Source: JAFDVL01 sp043736395
GTDB lineage: Bacteria > Acidobacteriota > Blastocatellia > RBC074
Length of the DNA stretch: 25,290 bases
Assembly (NCBI GenBank): GCA_043736395.1
Contig: JAYTCQ010000287.1
Location: forward strand, 1-25,290
Direction: 5' to 3'
The notes beneath the pieces are model-generated. The model saw only the letters and a program-made list of their open reading frames with translations. It had not been told where the DNA came from and searched no databases. Both the position numbers and the translations under genes were made by a program. The number at the start of each line of letters is the position of its first letter. The first letter of the stretch is position 1. Shown in pieces: positions 13,761 to 19,624 of the stretch.

Positions 13761-14162
13761 ATGGCTAAGCAGCAAACGACTAAGAAGAAAGTTTTCAAGA
13801 AGAAAGAAAAAAAGAATATTCCAAATGGAATAGTTCATATTCAGGCAACTTTCAATAATACGCTCATTAGTATTACTGATTTACAGGGGAACCTGGTTTC
13901 TCAATCTTCATCGGGAGCAATGGGATTTCGAGGTTCACGTAAAGGAACCCCGTTTGCTGCACAACAAGCTGCGAGTAAAGCTGCAAATATCGCCAAGGAT
14001 TCTGGCATGAGATCAGCTGAAATCAGGATCAAGGGACCTGGCTCAGGACGTGAATCCGCAGTACGCGCGATTCAGTCATCTGGAATTGAAGTTAGATTGA
14101 TTACCGACGTGACTCCCATCCCGCACAACGGATGCCGTCCGCCTAAGAAGCGTCGAGTCTAA
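13761..14162 (+). CDS. rpsK: 30S ribosomal protein S11
   Basis: A 133-residue S11. Recognised from GIVHIQATFNNTLISITDLQGN (about 23-44), SSGAMGFRGSRKGTPFAAQQAA (about 50-71), and the invariant C-terminus TDVTPIPHNGCRPPKKRRV. S11 lies on the 30S platform near the E site. The ATG is preceded by CCTGAAATTT, with no Shine-Dalgarno, at the end of a heptamer array. The lysine-rich N-terminus (KKKVFKKKEKKN) is longer than in E. coli but common. Confidence 0.98.
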   Translation: MAKQQTTKKKVFKKKEKKNIPNGIVHIQATFNNTLISITDLQGNLVSQSSSGAMGFRGSRKGTPFAAQQAASKAANIAKDSGMRSAEIRIKGPGSGRESAVRAIQSSGIEVRLITDVTPIPHNGCRPPKKRRV

Positions 14163-14178
14163 TTCGGAAGTTTTTTTG

Positions 14179-14202
14179 ATTCGATTGCAGATTCAATCGA
14201 AT
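14179..14202. repeat. Short perfect inverted repeat between rpsK and rpsD
   Basis: ATTCGATTG (14179-14187) and CAATCGAAT (14194-14202) are perfectly complementary around CAGATT. A T-run (14171-14177) precedes the stem rather than following it on the plus strand, so it does not look like a plus-strand terminator. On the minus strand the order stem then A/T-run would fit a terminator, but no minus-strand gene lies there. The rpsD Shine-Dalgarno lies outside the stem. Confidence 0.7.
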
Positions 14203-14219
14203 AAGCAACGGAGGATAAG

Positions 14220-14858
14220 TTGGCAAGAGATAGAGGTAAACAATGCCGAATGTGTCGGCGCGAAGGCATGAAGCTCTATTTGAAGGGCGAGAAATGCTAT
14301 AAACCATCCTGTCCAATTGAAAAGCGTGGCACCCAGCCTCCAGGACAGCATGGGCAAACTGCACGTCGCGCGAAGCTTGTCGGTTACGGCGAGCAATTGC
14401 GTGAAAAACAGCGCGTCAAAAGAATTTATAACCTGCTCGAAGGGCAATTTCGAAATTATTTTGAAAAGGCTGCTCGTCAAAAAGGCGTTACAGGCGAAAA
14501 TTTGCTTGGGTTACTTGAGCGTCGTTTGGATAACGTAATCTATCGCCTTGGATTTGCCATGTCGCGTCGTCAGTCGCGTCAATTTGTGCGTCACGGGCAT
14601 GTCAGCGTGAATGGTCGAAAAGTTAATATTCCTTCTTTTCAGGTTAAAGTTGGTGATGAAGTCGCTGTCAGAGACAAGAGCCTTCAAAATACTCATATTC
14701 AAGGTTCCTTCCAAACTTCCGGTGGGCGTGGGCGTCCTGGGTGGATGGAAATATCTAACGCTGATAAGCTGGTAGGTAGAATTACTGCTCTGCCGCGTCG
14801 CGAAGAAATTGATCAGAATATTAACGAACAACTTATAGTAGAGTTGTATAGTAAATAA
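14220..14858 (+). CDS. rpsD: 30S ribosomal protein S4, zinc-binding form
   Basis: A 212-residue S4 starting at TTG, chosen because a strong GGAGG (14210-14214) lies five bases upstream and the product then begins MARDRGKQCRMCRREG as in the family. Cys9, Cys12, Cys26 and Cys31 form a C-x2-C-x13-C-x4-C zinc site, the metal-binding form of S4. The S4 RNA-binding domain is at about 97-160 (RLDNVIYRLGFAMSRRQSRQ, then FVRHGHVSVNGRKVNIPSF). S4 nucleates 30S assembly and, in E. coli, represses the alpha operon. Confidence 0.98.
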   Translation: MARDRGKQCRMCRREGMKLYLKGEKCYKPSCPIEKRGTQPPGQHGQTARRAKLVGYGEQLREKQRVKRIYNLLEGQFRNYFEKAARQKGVTGENLLGLLERRLDNVIYRLGFAMSRRQSRQFVRHGHVSVNGRKVNIPSFQVKVGDEVAVRDKSLQNTHIQGSFQTSGGRGRPGWMEISNADKLVGRITALPRREEIDQNINEQLIVELYSK

Positions 14859-14864
14859 ATGTTA

Positions 14865-14973
14865 GTCAGTGATCGGTTGCTTCTTTAAAGCGGCTTAGGG
14901 CCGAATCAATCTGGGCTTGAAGTTACTCCGACTTCTTGTTTTGGAGAAAGGAAGCAACTGATAAATCACTGAC
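14865..14973 (+). promoter_or_regulatory. Branched RNA-like structure upstream of rpoA
   Basis: GTCAGTGAT (14865-14873) pairs perfectly with ATCACTGAC (14965-14973), and GTTGCTTC (14876-14883) pairs perfectly with GAAGCAAC (14951-14958). Inside are two small stems: CGGC/GCCG (14891-14903, loop TTAGG) and GAAGT/ACTTC (14919-14935, loop TACTCCG). Together they form a multibranched fold of about 110 nt in the 142-nt gap between rpsD and the rpoA ATG. It could control rpoA, or be a larger relative of the other intercistronic inverted repeats. Function is not established. Confidence 0.6.
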
Positions 14974-15000
14974 AGCTTACTAGGATTGGTAAAACGTACC

Positions 15001-15975
15001 ATGTGGACCGGATTTCAAAAACCCAAGCGTTTATCTTGTGATCTAGAGACTTTAACAGACCGATATGGTCGTTTCTATGCTCAACCTTTTGAGAGGGGTT
15101 TCGGAACGACTATTGGTAATAGTCTGCGTCGAGCATTGCTTTCTTCGATTGAAGGTGCAGCAATTACTGCCGTACGCATTGAAGGTGTTCTCCACGAGTT
15201 TTCTTCAATTCCAGGCATTGTTGAAGACGCCACAGACATTATCCTGAATCTGAAGCAAATTCCGTTTAAGCTCCATACGAATGAGCCCAAAACGATTCGA
15301 TTATTTAAATCGGAGCCGGGCTTCTTAAAATCCAGCGATATTGAATCTGATGCAGATGTTGAAGTGTTGGACGGAGATATTCATATCGCTACGATTAGTG
15401 AAGGCGGTAAGTTAGACATTGAAGTTCGCCTGAAGAAAGGCCGTGGATATGTCTCCGCTGAAAGAAACTTCGACGATGATTTACAGGTTGGATATATTCC
15501 GGTGGATTCTGTCCACTCGCCTGTCAAGAAAGTAAATTTTCATGTTGAAGCTGCTCGCTTGGGACAGGATACCGATTTTGATAAGTTAACGATTGAAGTG
15601 TGGACCAACGGAAGTGTCAGTCCTGAACACTCCATCGGTTTAGCGGCTAAGCTTATCAAAGATCACATGGCGATCTTTATTAATTTTGAAGAAGAAGCTG
15701 AAGAGCAGATCGAAGTCGCTCCAGCACCGCAGGCTTCTCCAGTGAATGAACATTTAGACAAATCAGTGGATGAACTGGAACTTTCAGTTCGATCTTATAA
15801 TTGTCTGAAAAATGCGAATATCAAAACGTTGCGCGAATTGGTTGGTCGCTCTGAAAATGAGATGCTTAAAACCAAAAACTTCGGTCGTAAATCCCTCAAT
15901 GAAATTAAAGATATTTTGACTTCAATGGGCTTGGGATTAGGGATGAAGGTAGATGATAGTGCGCAATCTGCTTAA
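15001..15975 (+). CDS. rpoA: DNA-directed RNA polymerase alpha subunit
   Basis: A 324-residue alpha subunit from the ATG at 15001 (MWTGFQKPKRL). The N-terminal dimerisation and assembly domain includes YAQPFERGFGTTIGNSLRRALLSSIEG (about 24-50) and ends near residue 230. An acidic linker, EEEAEEQIEVAPAPQ, leads to the DNA-binding C-terminal domain (about 257-318), with SVDELELSVRSYNCLKNANIKTL and the KTKNFGRKSLNEIKDIL helix-hairpin-helix. An in-frame TTG at 14986 would add five residues; AGGA lies directly against it, so the family-like ATG is preferred with some doubt. Confidence 0.95.
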   Translation: MWTGFQKPKRLSCDLETLTDRYGRFYAQPFERGFGTTIGNSLRRALLSSIEGAAITAVRIEGVLHEFSSIPGIVEDATDIILNLKQIPFKLHTNEPKTIRLFKSEPGFLKSSDIESDADVEVLDGDIHIATISEGGKLDIEVRLKKGRGYVSAERNFDDDLQVGYIPVDSVHSPVKKVNFHVEAARLGQDTDFDKLTIEVWTNGSVSPEHSIGLAAKLIKDHMAIFINFEEEAEEQIEVAPAPQASPVNEHLDKSVDELELSVRSYNCLKNANIKTLRELVGRSENEMLKTKNFGRKSLNEIKDILTSMGLGLGMKVDDSAQSA

Positions 15976-15996
15976 AGCATAAAAGGTAGTTTAGTA

Positions 15997-16482
15997 ATGA
16001 GACATTTAGTAGCACATCGAAAACTTGGAAGAACTTCTTCACATCGTAAGGCTTTGTTACGCAATCTTTGTACTTCGTTGATCCTGAATGAACGAATTGT
16101 GACGACGTTACCAAAGGCTAAAGAATTACGGCCTTATGCAGAAAAAGTAGTCACACTTGGACGGCGGATTAGTAAATCACGAGGAGCCGGAAAGCCCGGC
16201 GACGCGCTGAATGCCACTCGTCAGGCAGCTAACTTTTTCTTTGCTGGTAATGCTGGCAGAGATTGGAGCAAGCCGGCTGAAGAACGTACTGCAGGTGTCG
16301 CCGCATTAAAAAAACTTGCTGAAGATTTAGCGGAAAGATTTGCTGATCGTCCAGGTGGTTATACCCGAATTATTAAGCTTGGTCGCCGTACAGGTGACGG
16401 AGCAGAAATGGCCATTATTGAATTTGTCGGTAAAGAGGACGATAAGTTAACAGTCAGAAAAGACGCAAAATGGCTCACCTAA
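15997..16482 (+). CDS. rplQ: 50S ribosomal protein L17, enlarged
   Basis: A 161-residue L17 recognised from MRHLVAHRKLGRTSSHRKALLRNL and the closing RFADRPGGYTRIIKLGRRTGDGAEMAIIEFVG. It is clearly longer than the roughly 120-130 residues of the E. coli type. The extra length is a glycine/alanine/asparagine-rich insertion at about residues 60-98 (SKSRGAGKPGDALNATRQAA through SKPAEERTAG) plus a short tail (KEDDKLTVRKDAKWLT). L17 sits by the tunnel exit. AAAAGG at 15981-15986 is a usable but distant ribosome binding site. Last ribosomal gene in the cluster. Confidence 0.96.
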   Translation: MRHLVAHRKLGRTSSHRKALLRNLCTSLILNERIVTTLPKAKELRPYAEKVVTLGRRISKSRGAGKPGDALNATRQAANFFFAGNAGRDWSKPAEERTAGVAALKKLAEDLAERFADRPGGYTRIIKLGRRTGDGAEMAIIEFVGKEDDKLTVRKDAKWLT

Positions 16483-16504
16483 TTTATTGCTGAGTATCGA
16501 ATGA

Positions 16505-16590
16505 AAAAGAACCTGAATAGTTCTTTTACTCTATTTGCCTTAAGCCTTAACCGCGACGATAATTGCACTCGGTTAGGGCTTTTGCTTGTT
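16505..16590 (+). terminator. Two tandem hairpins after rplQ, candidate terminator or attenuator
   Basis: AAAAGAAC (16505-16512) pairs with GTTCTTTT (16520-16527) around CTGAATA. Then AAGCCTTAACCG (16542-16553) pairs with CGGTTAGGGCTT (16570-16581), 12 pairs with one G-U, followed by the imperfect T-rich run TTGCTTGTT. Together they mark the probable end of the ribosomal transcript, but the T-tract is broken, so read-through to accB is plausible. Confidence 0.6.
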
Positions 16591-16631
16591 GATAAGGTTC
16601 TAATCAGTAACATCAAAACAGATTAAGAAAT

Positions 16632-17228
16632 ATGCCCCAACGTGTCCCGACTATGAAAAAGCCAACCCCAAAGCAGCCGTCGGCTCAATCGGTAAAATCA
16701 AAGACTTCTAAACCCGCCGGAGCGAAGTCTTCAAATGATTTTACCGAACTACGGAATTTACAAGAAATAAAAGATCTCATTGAATTTGTAGCGGAAAAGA
16801 ACTTCGATCAGATCGAGATCGAACGTGGAGATTTTCGGTTGCGGATTAGTAAAGGCGGTGAACGAATACAAGTTCCGATCCAGGCAGTGGCTCAACCAAT
16901 AGTGGTTCCGCCAAGTGCCGCTCCAGTACCTATAGCTTCGCCGGTTTCAGTTATTGAACCACCCATTCCGCCAGCTCAGGTCGAAGAAAACTTACATATC
17001 ATCACATCGCCAATTGTAGGCACATTCTATCGCTCATCATCACCGACTGTTGATCCATTCATTAAAATTGGTGATTCAGTTAATGCGGGACAGACACTTT
17101 GCATTGTGGAAGCGATGAAACTGTTGAACGAAATTCAATCGGATGTGAGTGGAAGCATTGTAAAAATCTTCGTTGAAAATGCCCAACCCATCGAATATGG
17201 ACAGCCATTATTTGGACTCAAATTATAG
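16632..17228 (+). CDS. accB: Biotin carboxyl carrier protein of acetyl-CoA carboxylase
   Basis: A 198-residue BCCP. A lysine/proline-rich start leads to the AccB-specific N-terminal segment (DFTELRNLQEIKDLIEFVAE then FDQIEIERGDFRLRISKGG, about 36-76), a proline/alanine/valine linker (77-119) and the biotinyl domain (about 121-198). Lys163 in EAMKLLNEI is the biotinylation site. The protein carries carboxybiotin between biotin carboxylase and the carboxyltransferase in the first step of fatty acid synthesis. The ATG at 16653 is an alternative start; neither has a strong ribosome binding site. accC follows after 69 nt. Confidence 0.94.
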   Translation: MPQRVPTMKKPTPKQPSAQSVKSKTSKPAGAKSSNDFTELRNLQEIKDLIEFVAEKNFDQIEIERGDFRLRISKGGERIQVPIQAVAQPIVVPPSAAPVPIASPVSVIEPPIPPAQVEENLHIITSPIVGTFYRSSSPTVDPFIKIGDSVNAGQTLCIVEAMKLLNEIQSDVSGSIVKIFVENAQPIEYGQPLFGLKL

Positions 17229-17289
17229 TGGTCAGTGATTGTTATTATGCGGTCAAAAGACTGCTAACCAAACATCGAACACAAACCAC
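17228..17289. repeat. Degraded inverted repeat between accB and accC
   Basis: GTGGT (17228-17232) pairs with ACCAC (17285-17289) at the outside, and GCGGTC (17249-17254) pairs with GACTGC (17259-17264, one G-U) around AAAA at the apex, with patchy pairing between. The GTGGTCAGTGATT on the left arm resembles the unit set at 22797-22830 and the GTCAGTGAT arm before rpoA. It starts at the last base of the accB stop codon and ends 8 nt before the accC ATG. Confidence 0.6.
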
Positions 17290-17297
17290 CGATCTCT

Positions 17298-18635
17298 ATG
17301 TTTAGGAAAATTCTCATTGCCAATCGAGGCGAAATTGCCTGCCGCATTATTTGGACTTGTAAAGAGCTTGGCATCAAAACCGTAGCCGTGCATTCTGAAG
17401 CTGATCGAGAGTCGCTTCACGTTCGTTATGCCGACGAAGCGATATGCATCGGCCCTCCGCCATCAGCCGGAAGTTATCTAAATATTCCGGCGATTATCGC
17501 AGCTGCCGAAATCACCGATGTCGACGCCATCCATCCTGGTTATGGATTCCTTTCTGAAAACGCGCACTTCGCCGAAGTTTGCGCTGATTGCAACATTAAA
17601 TTTATCGGCCCTCGTCCCGATGTGATTCGTCGCATGGGAGACAAGGCTGAAGCCAAGCGAGCGATGCGCGAAGCTGGCGTTCCGGTGACTCCCGGAAGTG
17701 AAGGACTGCTCGAAGATGAAGAAACTGCTGTCCTCGAAGCAGAACGAATCGGTTACCCAGTGTTAATTAAAGCAACGGCTGGCGGAGGCGGGCGCGGGAT
17801 GCGTGTAGCCTTAAATGCCGGAGAATTAAGGAACGCTTACAACACTGCTCGCTCAGAAGCGGAGACGGCATTCAAAAATAGTGGGGTCTATCTCGAAAAA
17901 TATATTGCGAAGCCGCGACACATTGAAATTCAGGTGATGGCGGATGAATACGGAAACGTCATCCATTTGGGCGAACGCGAATGCTCGATTCAGCGTCGCC
18001 ATCAAAAATTGATCGAAGAATCTCCTTCTCCGGTTGTCAGTAATGAATTAAGGGAAGAGATGGGACGCGTTGCCGTGAAGGCCTGTCAGGAAGTTGGTTA
18101 CTCGAATGCCGGAACCATTGAATTTTTATTGGATGAAGACAACAGTTTTTATTTCATGGAAATGAATACCCGAATTCAGGTTGAGCATCCAGTGACAGAA
18201 CTGGTGACGGTTTCAGACCTCATAGCCGCACAAATTCGTGTAGCAGCAGGTGAGCCGTTAAATCGCTCTCAGGAAGAAATTTTGTTTGTAGGACACGCCA
18301 TAGAGTGTCGGATCAACGCGGAAGACCCTGAGACCTTCGTTCCGAGTCCCGGACGCATCACGACCTTTAATTTGCCAAGTGGGCCAGGTGTACGCGTAGA
18401 CACTGCCGCATATGCGGGATATTTCGTGCCGCCCTATTACGACTCGATGATTGCCAAATTAATCGTTCATCATCGAACACGCGAACGCGCCATTATGCGA
18501 ATGCGTCGTGCACTAGAGGCAACAGTTATCGAAGGTATCAAAACTACGATCCCGCTTCATTTGAAAATTATGGATGATCCTGATTTCCAGAGTGGAAATT
18601 TTTCTACGCGATTTATGGATCGTTACGCGAAGTAA
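17298..18635 (+). CDS. accC: Acetyl-CoA carboxylase, biotin carboxylase subunit
   Basis: A 445-residue ATP-grasp biotin carboxylase, close to the E. coli length. The N-terminal domain begins MFRKILIANRGEIACRII; Lys116 (GDKAEAK), Lys158 and the glycine loop GGGGRGMR (162-169) bind ATP. Glu288, Asn290, Arg292, Gln294, Val295 and Glu296 (MEMNTRIQVEHP) match the E. coli catalytic residues in both spacing and numbering, and Arg338 (ECRINAEDP) is present. Together with AccB it carboxylates biotin from bicarbonate and ATP. No Shine-Dalgarno is seen. The carboxyltransferase genes accA and accD are not in the window. Confidence 0.97.
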   Translation: MFRKILIANRGEIACRIIWTCKELGIKTVAVHSEADRESLHVRYADEAICIGPPPSAGSYLNIPAIIAAAEITDVDAIHPGYGFLSENAHFAEVCADCNIKFIGPRPDVIRRMGDKAEAKRAMREAGVPVTPGSEGLLEDEETAVLEAERIGYPVLIKATAGGGGRGMRVALNAGELRNAYNTARSEAETAFKNSGVYLEKYIAKPRHIEIQVMADEYGNVIHLGERECSIQRRHQKLIEESPSPVVSNELREEMGRVAVKACQEVGYSNAGTIEFLLDEDNSFYFMEMNTRIQVEHPVTELVTVSDLIAAQIRVAAGEPLNRSQEEILFVGHAIECRINAEDPETFVPSPGRITTFNLPSGPGVRVDTAAYAGYFVPPYYDSMIAKLIVHHRTRERAIMRMRRALEATVIEGIKTTIPLHLKIMDDPDFQSGNFSTRFMDRYAK

Positions 18636-18649
18636 GTTGCAATTTCTCC

Positions 18650-19369
18650 TCAACGTTTACCAGACGGCGTTAGAACCGGATCAGTATCGTCGGCAACTTT
18701 TCCTGGCACAGTGGAAAAATGAACAACGCCATCTTCTGAAATAAAGAACGAGCGTCCGCCGGAAGAAGTTGTCTCAGGTGTCATGACAGCTTCATAAGAG
18801 TCATCGCCTGTGACCGTTAGAGTAAGCTTGTAGCCGGTGATAACCGCCTGATCATAAGATGGGTCCAATAAATTTGCCGCAATTAATTCCTTAATAGTCC
18901 CATATTTATTAGCGTTTTCAGCATAGGTTACCTGAGCGCTGGCAATTGATCTTAATCGTCCTAAAGCGGCGAATTCATTAGCTGCCTTTCTGGCTGCCAA
19001 TAAATTCGGAATTGTGATAGCAGCCATAATCGGAATCATAAAGACGAGAGAAAAAGCGCCCGTAGCAATACCACCGATTGCCATTCCTTTACCGCCATAA
19101 ATCGCAGGCTCCTTGCTGATTTTTACCAAAGCGATAATGCCGGTAATGATTCCCGGAATTGCTAATAGAAAACCTGCGCAAAAGAGTGGCACGCTAACAA
19201 TTCCAAGCACAAGCGAAGTAATAGCTAATCCCTGCTTTAATCCCTTACCGTTATTTTGTGACACCGAAGAAAAAGAGGGAGGGGGGTGTGTCGGGCGAAG
19301 GCTCATGCCACAGGATTTACAGGTGAAAGCTTCCGGCTCATTGATAAGTGTACACTTTTGACAACGCAT
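18650..19369 (-). CDS. Zinc-ribbon, DUF4190-like membrane protein with type IV pilin-like domain
   Basis: A 239-residue protein of unusual composite build. Residues 3-20 hold two CxxC knuckles (Cys3, Cys6, Cys17, Cys20). A glycine/proline-rich link leads to two hydrophobic segments at about 46-83 (GLAITSLVLGIVSVPLF, then LLAIPGIITGIIALVKI), as in DUF4190 proteins. A third at about 96-120 runs straight into IPNLLAARKAANEFAALGRL and SIASAQVTYAEN, which strongly resembles the N-terminal helix of acidobacterial type IV pilins, with a pilin-like C-terminal part (GYKLTLTVTGDD, FFISEDGVVHF). The prepilin GFTLIE cleavage motif is absent, so it is probably not processed. It has AAAGGGG about seven bases upstream and converges on accC with only 14 nt between stops. 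Function unknown. Confidence 0.85.
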   Translation of the reverse strand: MRCQKCTLINEPEAFTCKSCGMSLRPTHPPPSFSSVSQNNGKGLKQGLAITSLVLGIVSVPLFCAGFLLAIPGIITGIIALVKISKEPAIYGGKGMAIGGIATGAFSLVFMIPIMAAITIPNLLAARKAANEFAALGRLRSIASAQVTYAENANKYGTIKELIAANLLDPSYDQAVITGYKLTLTVTGDDSYEAVMTPETTSSGGRSFFISEDGVVHFSTVPGKVADDTDPVLTPSGKR

Positions 19370-19410
19370 ATGATGCCCCTTTATTTGCTGAGTACTGGCT
19401 GAAAATTTCG

Positions 19411-19416
19411 ATTATA
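19411..19416 (-). promoter_or_regulatory. Possible -10 box for the pilin-like gene
   Basis: On the minus strand a perfect TATAAT occupies these six bases, about 42 nt before the start codon. No good -35 hexamer lies 16-18 bp upstream. A TTGACA on the same strand at 19488-19493 is too far to pair with it. Weak evidence. Confidence 0.35.
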
Positions 19417-19552
19417 TTCGAAGCGATTTGAAAGGTTGTTTGAACGCCAGGCGGGGTGAATGGATTAAACTATCCAATTGCAAATAGTGTCAAGAAAAAA
19501 GTTAGTGAGCTGATTTTGCTGTCTGACAGTTGAGCGTAACTATCAAAGCCAA

Positions 19553-19591
19553 TAAAAAAACTCACGCATCGGTTTGACCCTTTGCGTGAGT
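19553..19591 (-). terminator. Rho-independent terminator after the TonB-dependent receptor gene
   Basis: On the minus strand, ACTCACGC (19584-19591) and GCGTGAGT (19560-19567) form a perfect 8-bp stem, followed directly by a seven-T run (complement of 19554-19560). It lies about 35 nt after the receptor stop codon. This separates the receptor transcript from the downstream pilin-like gene. Confidence 0.88.
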
Positions 19592-19624
19592 AAAATCTTA
19601 ACCCAAGGTACTACAGAAAGAATT

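Noticed and set aside
13608..13838. 76-codon minus-strand open frame over the rpsM-rpsK junction
   Set aside because: Antisense to two conserved ribosomal genes; its coding part across the spacer is only the translated heptamer array (repeated Val-Ser-Gly-Val type residues).
19519..19529. Short palindrome CTGTCTGACAG as an operator
   Set aside because: Eleven bases with a single-base centre is easily expected by chance, and it is not placed beside a clear promoter.
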